Program-made: the position numbers and the translations under genes | The notes under the pieces: generated by a model | Seen by the model: only the letters and a program-made list of their open reading frames with translations | What the model was told of the DNA's origin: nothing | Databases searched by the model: none | In this document: positions 35,858 through 44,707 of the stretch, one piece after another | How the letters are laid out: each line of letters opens with the position of its first letter | How positions within the stretch are numbered: the first letter of the stretch is position 1 | DNA from: Nitratireductor arenosus | GTDB taxonomy: Bacteria > Pseudomonadota > Alphaproteobacteria > Rhizobiales > Rhizobiaceae | DNA length: 64,000 nucleotides | Direction: 5' to 3' | NCBI RefSeq assembly: GCF_009742725.1 | Contig: NZ_WPHG01000002.1 | Location: 434,001 to 498,000 of the forward strand

Positions 35858-36775
35858 TCAGCCGTCGCAGGTCGCATCGAGGCTCTTGCGGTCGACGACC
35901 ATGGCGTCGACGAAGATCTCGGGATTACTCGGCGCCTCGCCGGCCATCACCTTTTCGATTTCGGCGACCGCGGTCCGCGCGATAGCGGGAAAATCCTGCC
36001 TTACTGTCGCGACCAGATTGGTGCACTGGCCGATCAGATCGATCGCCTGCGGGTTCCCGTCAATGCCGGCGATCGCCATCTTGGACGTCGGCATGTCGCT
36101 CTGCACGGCGAGCAGAGCGCCGATCGCCGGCTCGTCCCAGGCTGCCCATACACCGTCGATCTTGTCGCCGTGCTGACGCAGGAAGGTCTCCATCGCCTGG
36201 CGGGCATTGTCGATCGGACCCGGAACCTGGACGTAATGTTCAGCGATCACGGTGACATCGCCGTTCTTTTCGAGTGCCTCGTCGAGCGCCAATTCCCGCT
36301 GACGTACGCCCGGGTGGGCGGAATGGAAGAATTTGACGATATTGCCCTTGTTTCCAATCGCTTCGAACAGATAGTCCGACAGGATTGTGCCGAGGGCGAA
36401 ATTGTCGGTGGTGATGTTGGCCGTCACGCCCTCGGCGAGCGCGCCGTCGAGGATGAAGACGGGGATCTTGCCGTCGGACGCCGCCTTGATCTGGTCGCCG
36501 ATCTGGTTCGGGTCGACGCTGACCAGCACGATCGCGTCCACGCCGGCATTCGTGACGTCCTCGACACGGCTCGCCAATTGCTGGAAGTCGCCGCGCGTGT
36601 CGACGACATTGACGGTCCAGCCCTTGTTCTCGGCGTCCGTCTTGAAGGTTTCCACCATCTCGTTGGTGGCCACCGAGCTAAGATAAGGTGTGAGCACCGC
36701 GACATCCTCGGCAAGGGCGGGCGTGGCGGCTGTGAGCCCCATCGCGATCGCGCCGATCGACAAAGTCCGTTTCAT
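35858..36775 (-). CDS. Ribose-type periplasmic sugar-binding protein
   Basis: A 305-residue periplasmic binding protein of the RbsB/LacI-like type. A signal peptide covers about residues 1-22 (ends ALA before EDV). The body shows the two-domain fold motifs GDFQQLASRVEDVTNAGVDAIVLVSVDP and VWAAWDEPAIGALLAV. It overlaps the FGGY kinase gene by four bases, so kinase and importer are made together. The ligand is a monosaccharide or polyol but cannot be named. Confidence 0.88.
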   Translation of the reverse strand: MKRTLSIGAIAMGLTAATPALAEDVAVLTPYLSSVATNEMVETFKTDAENKGWTVNVVDTRGDFQQLASRVEDVTNAGVDAIVLVSVDPNQIGDQIKAASDGKIPVFILDGALAEGVTANITTDNFALGTILSDYLFEAIGNKGNIVKFFHSAHPGVRQRELALDEALEKNGDVTVIAEHYVQVPGPIDNARQAMETFLRQHGDKIDGVWAAWDEPAIGALLAVQSDMPTSKMAIAGIDGNPQAIDLIGQCTNLVATVRQDFPAIARTAVAEIEKVMAGEAPSNPEIFVDAMVVDRKSLDATCDG

Positions 36776-38283
36776 CCTGTCCTCCTGTGGTCGTGTTCCT
36801 GGTCGAAGCGTCCGGCCGGACGCAAAGCGGGGGCGATATCACGCGCGAAACGCGACAGGCCGAGATAGGTGCGGTAGCGCCGTTCGCCGCGCTCGGCGCG
36901 TTCGGGACGCGGCGGCACGGTTTCGGCCGGCGCGAGACGCCGGTGGTCGGCCAATGCCAAGCCGAGCGGGCCGGCCACCATGCGCAGCAGGCCGAACGCC
37001 GTCATTTCGCGGCTTCCGCTCGGTACCATGACCGGGCGGGCGAGGCTGTCGGCCAGCAATTGCCGCTGCAGCGCGTGGCGCGCGCCGCCGCCGATGATCG
37101 TCAGGGGCGAGGGTGGCAGGCCGGCCGTGTCGAGATTGTGGCGGATGGCGAAGGCGATGCCTTCCATCGCCGCGTAGGCAAGCGCGCTGGAGCGCTGGCT
37201 GCGGTCGAGACCGAGAAAGCCGCCGCGCACCGCCCCGTCCTCGAACGGTCCGCGTTCGCCGGACAGATAGGGCAGGAAAAGCGCCTCCGGCGGCGAGGCG
37301 TCTTCTTCCGTCGCCCGCTCAAGCAGTGTGTCGTGGTCGGCGCCGGCGATGTCGCACACCCAGTCGAGTGCTGCGCCGGCGGTCAGGAAGGGCGAGATGA
37401 CGATCGCGCGGTCGGCGTGGACGGGGTCGGCGAGCGTATAGATGTCGCGCGGCGGCGCGGCGTCGGCGAGCGGCAGGGTGGCGGCGACCCAGCCGGTCGT
37501 GCCGATATAGGCATAGGCGGTTCCAGGCCGGTCGGCCAGAGCGCCCCAGGTGGCAGCGGCCGCGTCGCCGGCGCCGTTATAGACCGGCAGGCCCGGCGCC
37601 AGCCCGAGTTCGGCCGCCGGGGCCGGCAACAGCGTGCCCACCACGGCATCGGCGGGCAGGATGTCGGGCAACATGCGCGGCGCGAGGTCGGCGCAGTCGA
37701 GGAGCGCCGTGTCCCAACGGCGCGAGTGGATATCCATCAGCCCGGTGGTGGAGGCCGTGGTCGGGTCGATGGCGGCGCGGCCGGTCAGCCGCAGCGCGAG
37801 CGCGTCCTTGGCGCCGAACAGCAGCCGGACATCGCCGGCGAGCGTGCCGGTGGGCAGATGCCGGTCGCGGGCGATCAGCTTGACGATGGTGTGGGCCGGA
37901 TCGGGATGGTTGCCACAGCGGAGTGCGTAGTCCGGCGGCAACTTTTTGTACACGGCCGCGGTTTCGAAGGAGGCAAGCCGTCGGTCGGAATAAAGGATCG
38001 CCGGCGCCAGCGGACGGCCGTCAGGCGCGGCGACGATCAGGTTTTGCATCGAGCCGGTCAGTACGAGCGCGGTGATACGCTGGCGCTGGTCGAGCGCGCT
38101 CACCGCCGCGCCGAGCGCGCGCCACCAGTCCTCGGCATCCTGTTCGCTGCGTCCCGTGGCATCGGAAATCGTGCGCAGCGGGTGCGACGCGGCCTCCACG
38201 ACCATGCCGCTCGCATCGAACAGAACCGCCTTCAGCGCCGAAGATCCGGCATCGACAGCCAGCAGGCCTCGCTCCAAAGCCAT
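36772..38283 (-). CDS. FGGY-family carbohydrate kinase
   Basis: A 503-residue sugar kinase of the xylulokinase/gluconokinase class. The N-terminal phosphate motif is LLAVDAGSSALKAVLFD. The catalytic-base segment is YNGAGDAAAATWGAL near residue 245, and the C-terminal ATP-binding motif is TIIGGGARHALQRQLLADSL near residue 410. It would phosphorylate the sugar or polyol brought in by the downstream ABC system. It is the first gene of the operon, and TTGACA on the minus strand at 38338-38333 is a candidate -35 box. Confidence 0.88.
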   Translation of the reverse strand: MALERGLLAVDAGSSALKAVLFDASGMVVEAASHPLRTISDATGRSEQDAEDWWRALGAAVSALDQRQRITALVLTGSMQNLIVAAPDGRPLAPAILYSDRRLASFETAAVYKKLPPDYALRCGNHPDPAHTIVKLIARDRHLPTGTLAGDVRLLFGAKDALALRLTGRAAIDPTTASTTGLMDIHSRRWDTALLDCADLAPRMLPDILPADAVVGTLLPAPAAELGLAPGLPVYNGAGDAAAATWGALADRPGTAYAYIGTTGWVAATLPLADAAPPRDIYTLADPVHADRAIVISPFLTAGAALDWVCDIAGADHDTLLERATEEDASPPEALFLPYLSGERGPFEDGAVRGGFLGLDRSQRSSALAYAAMEGIAFAIRHNLDTAGLPPSPLTIIGGGARHALQRQLLADSLARPVMVPSGSREMTAFGLLRMVAGPLGLALADHRRLAPAETVPPRPERAERGERRYRTYLGLSRFARDIAPALRPAGRFDQEHDHRRTG

Positions 38284-38372
38284 TGCCCCTTATTGTTATC
38301 GTTGCAGACAAGGCGACCGGGAACGGCGGGTTTGTCAACCGTGATCAGGCGGGCGCGCGTCTTTGCGTTCCA

Positions 38373-38405
38373 AAACGGACGATCCCTTCCCGAAACGGAT
38401 GATCC
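38373..38405 (-). promoter_or_regulatory. AraC-type direct repeat upstream of the kinase operon
   Basis: AAACGGACGATCC (38373-38385) recurs as AAACGGATGATCC (38393-38405), 12 of 13 bases identical at a 20-bp period. Direct half-sites two helical turns apart are the usual target of AraC-family activators, and an AraC-type gene ends ten bases away. The repeat is about 35 bp upstream of a minus-strand TTGACA box, a good place for activation of the kinase-ABC operon. Confidence 0.6.
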
Positions 38406-38414
38406 GCGCTGCGC

Positions 38415-39437
38415 CTATTGATGCGTTTCCGGCGCCTGGCCGGGATCGGCGAAGCGGCGGTAATCGGCCGGAAAGACGCCGTGCGCCTGCCTGAACAGGG
38501 CGGCGAAACGCCCGGCATTGGCATAGCCGACACAGCGTGCGATTTCGGCCACCGGCAGGTCGGAACGTGTCAGAAGCGCACAGGCGCGGTCCATGCGGCG
38601 CGCCGTCAGATATTGGTGCGGGCTGTGGCCGGCAAAACGACGCATATCGGTGGTGAGCGTGCGCTGGGAAACGCCGATCCGGCGGGCGAGATCGCCGACG
38701 GTCAGCGCGAGCATGGCCGGATCGTCGAGCAGGGCGCGGAACCGGTGCACGCAACGGGGAACCGGCCCACGGAGCAAGGGCACCGCGGTTTCGGCGACCT
38801 CGTAGGGAATGTGGGCAAAAACCGTCTCCAGCACCGCCTGGACGATCGGCCCGGCCGGCAGGGCGGCTGTGCCGTGGCGGTCCGCCTCGATCTGTTCGCC
38901 GACGAGCAGGCCGAGCAGACGGGCGATGCGGCGCCCGGCCTGCGTGTCGAGGTCGATTTCCGGCGCGAAGACCGGCGTGCCGGCCGCCGCGTCTCCGACA
39001 TGGTCGCGAAAGGCCCGTTCGACCACGCCGCGCTCGATGCGCAGCATCAACTGGGTGGTCCCGGCGCGCCAGTTGGAATGAATGGCGGGACCGGGCGACA
39101 GGATCAGGCCGCGCCCGATTTCCGACCGTACGCGCCGACGCCCGAAATCGACACACACTCCGCCCGAGAGCGGGAACTCCAGCATGTAGAATTGCTCGAA
39201 AATGCCGGCCTCGATGACGACTTCGGGGCCGTAGCGCAAAAGGTTCAGCGTCGCGCCGCCGAACTCGACGGCGTGGTGGCGGAAATCGATCGGATGACGT
39301 CCGCCGCCGGGCAGAGACAGATCGTGCGGACGGTAACGCATCGACATGGCGCTGACAGCCTCGGCGATGTCGCCCGAATGCAGGCCGGGGAGAGTGCCGA
39401 GCCGGTGCGAGGCTTCCTGGAGTTCGGGCGCTGTCAT
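38415..39437 (-). CDS. AraC-family transcriptional regulator
   Basis: A 340-residue regulator. The N-terminal ligand part resembles the AraC-binding-like domain of XylS/BenR-type proteins (FPLSGGVCVDFGRRRVRSEIGRGLILSP near residue 100). The C-terminal double helix-turn-helix covers about residues 235-335 (LTVGDLARRIGVSQRTLTTDMRRF, then DLPVAEIARCVGYANAGRFAALFRQAHGVFP). The start at MTAPELQEA is preferred; a GTG 19 codons upstream has its ribosome site too close. It reads toward the kinase operon, with a candidate binding repeat just after its stop. Confidence 0.85.
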   Translation of the reverse strand: MTAPELQEASHRLGTLPGLHSGDIAEAVSAMSMRYRPHDLSLPGGGRHPIDFRHHAVEFGGATLNLLRYGPEVVIEAGIFEQFYMLEFPLSGGVCVDFGRRRVRSEIGRGLILSPGPAIHSNWRAGTTQLMLRIERGVVERAFRDHVGDAAAGTPVFAPEIDLDTQAGRRIARLLGLLVGEQIEADRHGTAALPAGPIVQAVLETVFAHIPYEVAETAVPLLRGPVPRCVHRFRALLDDPAMLALTVGDLARRIGVSQRTLTTDMRRFAGHSPHQYLTARRMDRACALLTRSDLPVAEIARCVGYANAGRFAALFRQAHGVFPADYRRFADPGQAPETHQ

Positions 39438-39601
39438 GGCGGCGAGGATAGGCACGCGGACGGGCTGTGTCCACAATCGGACGCGTTCGCGCACCCTCCG
39501 GGAGCAGGTTTTCCCGCGCCGCAGGCCGGGCCCCCGATAGGGACAAGTCGAATGCGACGCATATATGCCGACATGGCTGCATTGGCGATTCTTCGTGAGA
39601 A

Positions 39602-39632
39602 AAACATCCGGTTGGCCGTGCGGCGGATGTTT
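39602..39632 (+). promoter_or_regulatory. Inverted repeat in the trpB leader
   Basis: AAACATCCG and CGGATGTTT form a perfect 9-bp stem with a 13-base loop, about 80 bp before the trpB start, in the 274-base divergent gap. A second, weaker dyad TATGT/ACATA with a GTGCGCAC centre follows at 39645-39661. Either could be an operator or an RNA control element. TTGACT at 39631 may be a -35 box. Confidence 0.4.
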
Positions 39633-39711
39633 GACTTGTCACTATATGTCGTGCGCACATAGCGCGACACAGACCGTTTCGGCCCCACCGCCGCGTCAAG
39701 GATACCGCCCA

Positions 39712-40938
39712 ATGACCATCAGCGCCGCCCCCAGCTTGAATTCGTTCCGCGCCGGACCCGACGAAGCCGGAATGTTCGGCATTTTCGGCGGGCGGTTCGT
39801 CGCCGAGACGCTGATGCCGCTGATCCTCGACCTGCAGGACCATTGGCAGCGCGCGCGCGCCGATGCCGATTTTCAGGCCGAGCTGGATCACTTGAACCGA
39901 CATTATACCGGCCGGCCGAGCCCGCTCTATTTCGCCGAGCGGCTGACAGAGCATCTCGGCGGGGCGAAAATCTATTTCAAGCGCGACGAGCTCAACCATA
40001 CCGGCTCGCACAAGATCAACAATTGCCTCGGTCAGATCCTGCTTGCAAAACGCATGGGCAAGACCCGCATCATCGCCGAGACCGGCGCTGGCCAGCACGG
40101 CGTGGCGACGGCGACGGTCGCGGCGCGGTTCGGGCTCGACTGCGTCGTCTATATGGGCGCGACCGATGTCGAGCGGCAGGCGCCGAACGTTTTCCGCATG
40201 AAGCTGCTCGGCGCGGAGGTGCGCCCGGTGCACTCGGGACACGGTACTCTCAAAGATTCGATGAACGAGGCGCTGCGTGACTGGGTAACGAATGTTGAGG
40301 ACACCTATTACCTGATCGGCACGGCTGCCGGGCCGCATCCCTATCCGGAGCTGGTGCGCGAGTTCCAATCGGTGATCGGCCGCGAGGCGCGCGAGCAGAT
40401 CATGGCCGCCGAAGGCCGCCTGCCGGATCTACTGGTCGCCGCGGTCGGCGGCGGATCGAACGCGATCGGGCTGTTCCATCCGTTCCTCGACGATCCCGAC
40501 GTCGGCATGGTCGGCGTGGAGGCCGGCGGCAGGGGGCTGTCGGGCGAGGAGCATTGCGCCTCGCTGACGGCGGGCCGGCCCGGCGTCCTGCATGGCAACC
40601 GGACCTATCTGCTGCAGGACGATGACGGTCAGATCAAGGACGGGCATTCGATCTCGGCCGGGCTCGACTATCCCGGCATCGGCCCCGAGCATTCCTGGCT
40701 GAAGGAATCGGGGCGCGTGGATTATGTGCCGATCATGGACGACGAGGCGCTGGAGGCCTTCCAATTGCTGACCCGGCTGGAGGGCATCATCCCGGCGCTG
40801 GAGCCGGCGCATGCGCTGGCCGAGGTGGTCAAGCGGGCGCCGGCGATGGATCGCGAGGCGATCATCGTGATGAATCTGTGCGGGCGCGGCGACAAGGATA
40901 TTTTCACCGTCGCCAAGATGCTCGGCCTGGAGATGTGA
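39712..40938 (+). CDS. trpB: Tryptophan synthase beta chain
   Basis: A 408-residue TrpB that joins indole and serine to make tryptophan. The pyridoxal phosphate lysine is Lys101 in HTGSHKINN, the phosphate loop is GGGSNAIG near residue 242, and [21 protein letters not shown] and VEAGG segments are typical. The start MTISAAPSL was chosen for its size match; the open frame extends 49 codons upstream but through control DNA. It is followed by an unknown small gene, cutA and trpA. The usual upstream trpF is absent. Confidence 0.95.
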   Translation: MTISAAPSLNSFRAGPDEAGMFGIFGGRFVAETLMPLILDLQDHWQRARADADFQAELDHLNRHYTGRPSPLYFAERLTEHLGGAKIYFKRDELNHTGSHKINNCLGQILLAKRMGKTRIIAETGAGQHGVATATVAARFGLDCVVYMGATDVERQAPNVFRMKLLGAEVRPVHSGHGTLKDSMNEALRDWVTNVEDTYYLIGTAAGPHPYPELVREFQSVIGREAREQIMAAEGRLPDLLVAAVGGGSNAIGLFHPFLDDPDVGMVGVEAGGRGLSGEEHCASLTAGRPGVLHGNRTYLLQDDDGQIKDGHSISAGLDYPGIGPEHSWLKESGRVDYVPIMDDEALEAFQLLTRLEGIIPALEPAHALAEVVKRAPAMDREAIIVMNLCGRGDKDIFTVAKMLGLEM

Positions 40939-40969
40939 AGACAAGCCAGCCCAGGGGAGGCGGATCGGC

Positions 40970-41209
40970 ATGTTCGAGATCTATCGGTCAAGGCAGAACC
41001 GGCACCATTATGTCGCGATACGGGCGGACGACATGGGCGAGAACGCGCGCGGCATCCGCGAAAGCGGCAATTTGGCGTTCATGACCAGGATCGCCGACGA
41101 CGACCGGCCGCGCATCGCCTTCGACGCCGACGAAGCGAAAGGCCGGATCGAACGCGACGGCTTTTACGCCTTCGCCGTCACCATCGAGGTGCGCGAACAT
41201 GCCGAGTGA
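40970..41209 (+). CDS. Unknown 79-residue protein inside the trp operon
   Basis: A small soluble protein, MFEIYRSRQNRHHYVAIRAD at the start, with balanced charged residues, no Cys and no membrane helix. GGGGAGG lies nine bases before the ATG, and the stop overlaps cutA by 11 bases, so it is very likely translated as part of the trpB-cutA-trpA operon. The alternating pattern in FYAFAVTIEVRE suggests beta strands. I do not recognise a family and give no function. Confidence 0.7.
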   Translation: MFEIYRSRQNRHHYVAIRADDMGENARGIRESGNLAFMTRIADDDRPRIAFDADEAKGRIERDGFYAFAVTIEVREHAE

Positions 41210-41546
41210 GGCCGGCTCGTTCGGCAATGCCGTCGTCGAATATCACGTCACGTTCGGCAATGCCGGGCAGGCACGGACGCTGGCACGCGCCGTGCTCGAA
41301 GCGCGGCTTGCCGCCTGCGCCAACATTTTTGCCGGCGTGCGCTCGCTCTACTGGTGGCAGGGCGAAATCGCCGAGGAGAACGAGGTGTCCGTCCTGTTCA
41401 AGACGAGCACGGCGCGCGCCGAGGCCCTGGCAACCTTCATCGCCGAGCGCCATCCCTATGACACGCCGGCCATCATCCGCCACGACGGCGGCAGCGCCAA
41501 CGCCGCGTTTGCGCGCTGGATCGAAGAGGAAACGACACCATCATGA
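41199..41546 (+). CDS. cutA: CutA1 divalent-cation tolerance protein
   Basis: A 115-residue CutA1-like protein, a ferredoxin-like trimer. The family pattern is clear: [23 protein letters not shown] near residue 42 (the CxN and YxWxG core), EVSVLFKT, and HPYDTPAI near residue 88. CutA is linked to copper tolerance and resembles PII signal proteins, but its real role is uncertain. It sits between the unknown gene (11-bp overlap) and trpA (4-bp overlap), which is not a standard trp arrangement. Confidence 0.85.
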   Translation: MPSEAGSFGNAVVEYHVTFGNAGQARTLARAVLEARLAACANIFAGVRSLYWWQGEIAEENEVSVLFKTSTARAEALATFIAERHPYDTPAIIRHDGGSANAAFARWIEEETTPS

Positions 41547-42373
41547 CATCGACGCGCATCGACCGCCGCATGGCGGCGCTGAAGGAGCAAGGCCGTCCGG
41601 CCCTGGTCACCTACATGATGGGAGGCGATCCAGACTATGATAGCGCGCTGGCGGTGATGAAGGCGCTGCCGCCAGCCGGCGCCGACATCATCGAACTCGG
41701 CATGCCGTTTTCCGATCCTATGGCTGACGGCCCGGCGATCCAGGCCGCGGGGCTGCGCGCGCTCAAGGGCGGCCAGACGCTGAAGAAGACGCTCGCCATG
41801 GCTAAGGATTTCCGCGCCGCCGACGACGACACGCCGATCGTGTTGATGGGCTACTACAACCCGATCTACAGCTACGGCGTCGAGGGCTTCCTGGAGGACG
41901 CGAAGGCGGCCGGCATCGACGGGCTGATCGTGGTCGACCTGCCGCCGGAAATGGACGCCGAATTGTGCGTACCGGCGCTGGAGGCGGGGCTCAACTTCAT
42001 CCGGCTCGCAACCCCGACCACCGACGACAAGCGCCTGCCGACCGTGCTGCAGAACACGTCCGGTTTCGTCTACTACGTCTCCATGACGGGCATTACCGGC
42101 TCGGCCCTGCCCGATACGAGCCGGGTCGGCGAGGCCGTGGGGCGCATCAAGGCGCACACGCCGCTGCCGGTCTGCGTCGGCTTCGGGGTCAAGTCGCCCG
42201 AACAGGCCGCCGCGATCGCGGCGGCGGCAGACGGCGTGGTGGTGGGCACAGCGATCGTCAACATCATCGCTGCCACGCTCGATGCGGACGGCCAGCGCGA
42301 GGGGGACCCGGCCGCTGCCGTTTCGGCATTTGTCGCAAGCCTCAAGACGGCGATGATCGAGGCGCGGGCCTGA
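41543..42373 (+). CDS. trpA: Tryptophan synthase alpha chain
   Basis: A 276-residue TrpA that cleaves indole-3-glycerol phosphate to indole. The catalytic Glu51 and Asp62 lie in [16 protein letters not shown]. The phosphate-binding glycine segments are [13 protein letters not shown] near residue 175 and [11 protein letters not shown] near residue 210. The start overlaps cutA by four bases. The gene ends 34 bp before the convergent hemN. Confidence 0.95.
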   Translation: MTSTRIDRRMAALKEQGRPALVTYMMGGDPDYDSALAVMKALPPAGADIIELGMPFSDPMADGPAIQAAGLRALKGGQTLKKTLAMAKDFRAADDDTPIVLMGYYNPIYSYGVEGFLEDAKAAGIDGLIVVDLPPEMDAELCVPALEAGLNFIRLATPTTDDKRLPTVLQNTSGFVYYVSMTGITGSALPDTSRVGEAVGRIKAHTPLPVCVGFGVKSPEQAAAIAAAADGVVVGTAIVNIIAATLDADGQREGDPAAAVSAFVASLKTAMIEARA

Positions 42374-42407
42374 TCGGTCTGGCACGCGTCGGTTTCGGTG
42401 AGCCGGC

Positions 42408-43757
42408 CTATATGGCCGCCGAATGGCGTTTGGCGCCGACATCGAGATAGCGGTCGAAGCGCGCGGCGAGCGTGCGCACCAGCGGCCGCGCCTCCGGCCG
42501 GACGACGAAATCGCTGTCGCGGCGCTCAAGCATCGCCTCGGCGCCTTCGCCGGCGATGCGTTCAGCTTCCACGACGATTTCGTGGCCATGCGCGCCGAAC
42601 AAATCCTCGGCCTGGCGCGCGGAAAAGCTGAAATCGCACATCAGCCTTTCGATCACCCAGGAGCGGGCGCGATCGTCGTTGGAAAAGGCGATCCCACGGC
42701 AGGTGGCAAGCTCACCGGCGGCGGCCAGCCGTTCATATTGGGCCGTGGCCGGCGTGTTTTGCAGATAGCCTTGCGGCAGCCGACTGATCGAGGACGGGCC
42801 GAGCCCGATCAACGTCGCGCAATCGTCCTCGGTGTAGCCCTGGAAATTGCGGTGCAGACGGCCCTGGCGCGCGGCGACGGCCAAGGGGTCGCCCGGCAGG
42901 GCGAAATGGTCGAAGCCGATCGCCTGATAGCCGGCCGCCTCGATCAGGGCGCGGGCTTTCTGGAACTGCGCCAGGCGTCCGGCGCCGTCGGGAAGCGCTG
43001 CCTCGTCGATCATGGTCTGGTGTTTCTTGAACCATGGCACATGGGCATAGCCGAACAGCGCGACCCGATCGGGCGCCAGCGACAACGCCTGACCGATCGT
43101 CGCCGTCAGGCTTTCGAGGGTCTGGTGCGGCAGGCCGTAAAGCAGATCGAGATTGACCGAGCGCGCGCCGTGCCGGCGGGACTTGTCGACCACGGTTCCG
43201 GTCAGCGCGAAACTCTGCTCGCGATTGATCGCCTTTTGCACCCTGGGATCAAAATCCTGGACGCCGACGCTGGCGCGGCTCATGCCGATCGCCGCCATCG
43301 CCTCGAAGCGCGCATCGTCCATGTCGTTGGGGTCGATCTCGACACTGATCTCGGCGTCGGGGTCGAGGTGGAAGGCCGCGCGCAGCCGCTCGGTCAGCAT
43401 GACGAGATCGGCCGGTTTGAGCATGGTCGGCGACCCGCCGCCGAAATGCAGCGCCTTGACCGAAACGCCCGAAGGCACCAATTGGCCGACCGTGGCGATC
43501 TCCCGGTGGAGCGCGCGCAGATAGGTTTGCACAGGCCCATAGCGCAGGGTCTGTTTGGTGTTGCAGGCGCAGAACCAGCACAGCCGGTCGCAATAGGGAA
43601 TATGGACATAAAGCGAGATCGCCTCGTCCGCCGGCAGAGCGGCGATCCAGTCCGCCGCGGTCGTCTGGTCGATCCCGGCGTGGAAATGCGGCGCGGTCGG
43701 ATAGCTGGTATAACGGGGCACCTGCTCGCCGGCGCGTGCGATGATATGCTCGCTCAT
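42408..43757 (-). CDS. hemN: Oxygen-independent coproporphyrinogen III oxidase
   Basis: A 449-residue radical-SAM enzyme for haem synthesis at low oxygen. The iron-sulfur cluster motif is YCDRLCWFCACNTK near residue 60 (CxxxCxxC plus an extra Cys, as in HemN). GGGSPTMLKP and the later VDLLYGLPHQT-like segment are typical. The start MSEHIIARAG fits the family; 16 more upstream codons are possible. A perfect FNR box lies 72 bp upstream, shared with the divergent fnrN gene, so expression should rise when oxygen is low. It supplies haem for the cbb3 oxidase encoded nearby. Confidence 0.93.
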   Translation of the reverse strand: MSEHIIARAGEQVPRYTSYPTAPHFHAGIDQTTAADWIAALPADEAISLYVHIPYCDRLCWFCACNTKQTLRYGPVQTYLRALHREIATVGQLVPSGVSVKALHFGGGSPTMLKPADLVMLTERLRAAFHLDPDAEISVEIDPNDMDDARFEAMAAIGMSRASVGVQDFDPRVQKAINREQSFALTGTVVDKSRRHGARSVNLDLLYGLPHQTLESLTATIGQALSLAPDRVALFGYAHVPWFKKHQTMIDEAALPDGAGRLAQFQKARALIEAAGYQAIGFDHFALPGDPLAVAARQGRLHRNFQGYTEDDCATLIGLGPSSISRLPQGYLQNTPATAQYERLAAAGELATCRGIAFSNDDRARSWVIERLMCDFSFSARQAEDLFGAHGHEIVVEAERIAGEGAEAMLERRDSDFVVRPEARPLVRTLAARFDRYLDVGAKRHSAAI

Positions 43758-43828
43758 GGGTCTCGTCTCCGATCGTCCGCAAGGTACTGGATCGGGAACA
43801 GCCATGCCGAGCCGGTTGCGTCGGCGCT

Positions 43829-43842
43829 TTGATGTCGATCAA
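43829..43842. promoter_or_regulatory. FNR box between hemN and fnrN
   Basis: TTGATgtcgATCAA is a perfect match to the FNR/FixK/FnrN consensus TTGAT-N4-ATCAA. It is 72 bp from the hemN start and 97 bp from the fnrN start, so it could serve both, including fnrN autoregulation. Confidence 0.85.
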
Positions 43843-43938
43843 CTTTGACGGCAAAGCCGGAGGGCAACGACAAACTGACGCGGGATTTGCGGTGCCGCCG
43901 ATGTTACATGGGGCGACGATCACGTTCGAGGCAGCGCC

Positions 43939-44667
43939 ATGACAACGCGGAAAGACATCCACAATTCCGATATTCCAGTCCTGTGCCAGTCGTGTGAGGC
44001 ACGTCATGGCGGTGTTTGCGCCGCGCTCGACAACCATCAATTGCAGGCGCTGTCGAAAGCGTCGTGGAAACGCAAGGTGGAGCCGGGCACCGAACTTGTC
44101 GGCGACGCCGAGGCGGTCGGTTCCTACTCCAATGTGCTTTCGGGCGTGGTCAAGCTGACCAAGGGGCTTTCCGACGGTCGCCAGCAGATCGTCGGGCTGC
44201 AGTTTGCACCCGATTTTCTCGGGCGCCCGTTCAAGGTGGAAAGCAGGCTGGGCGCGGAAGCGACCACGGACGTGACTTTATGCAGCTTTCCCAAGGCTGC
44301 GGTCGAGCGGATGATGAAGGAATCGCCCGGGCTCGAACACCGGCTGTTGCAGCAGACACTGGCCGAACTCGACGACGCGCGCGACTGGATGGTCACGCTT
44401 GGCCGCAAAACGGCCGGCGAGAAGGTGGCGAGCTTTCTGCTCCTGATCGCGCGCAATATCGACCCGGCGTCGCCGCCGCCGGCCGAAAAAACCACGTTCG
44501 ACCTGCCGCTGACGCGGGCCGACATCGCCGACTTTCTTGGCCTGACGATCGAGACGGTCAGCCGGCAACTGACCAAGCTGCGGGCCGACGGGGTGATCAC
44601 GATCGAAAACAACCGTCACGTCATAGTCGAAAGCCTGGAACGGCTCGAGCTGCGCTGCGGCGATTGA
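43939..44667 (+). CDS. fnrN: FnrN-type oxygen-sensing transcription regulator
   Basis: A 242-residue CRP/FNR regulator. Probable [4Fe-4S] ligands are Cys16, Cys19 and Cys27 (CQSCEARHGGVC) plus Cys115 (VTLCSFP), the FnrN spacing. The cyclic-nucleotide-like domain (LQFAPDFLGRPF) precedes the C-terminal helix-turn-helix (TRADIADFLGLTIETVSRQLTKL), where the E-xxx-S-R residues read TTGAT half-sites. It should activate hemN, ccoNOQP and ccoGHIS through the FNR boxes at 43829, 45260 and 48845. Confidence 0.92.
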   Translation: MTTRKDIHNSDIPVLCQSCEARHGGVCAALDNHQLQALSKASWKRKVEPGTELVGDAEAVGSYSNVLSGVVKLTKGLSDGRQQIVGLQFAPDFLGRPFKVESRLGAEATTDVTLCSFPKAAVERMMKESPGLEHRLLQQTLAELDDARDWMVTLGRKTAGEKVASFLLLIARNIDPASPPPAEKTTFDLPLTRADIADFLGLTIETVSRQLTKLRADGVITIENNRHVIVESLERLELRCGD

Positions 44668-44707
44668 GCCGGAGCGCCGCTGGCGCGCGAAAACACAGAG
44701 GCCGGCC

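Noticed and set aside
39565-39662. Possible Trp-rich leader peptide (three Trp in 17 codons) before trpB
   Set aside because: The frame has no stop before trpB and simply runs into it, and no terminator/antiterminator pair is visible, so attenuation is not supported.
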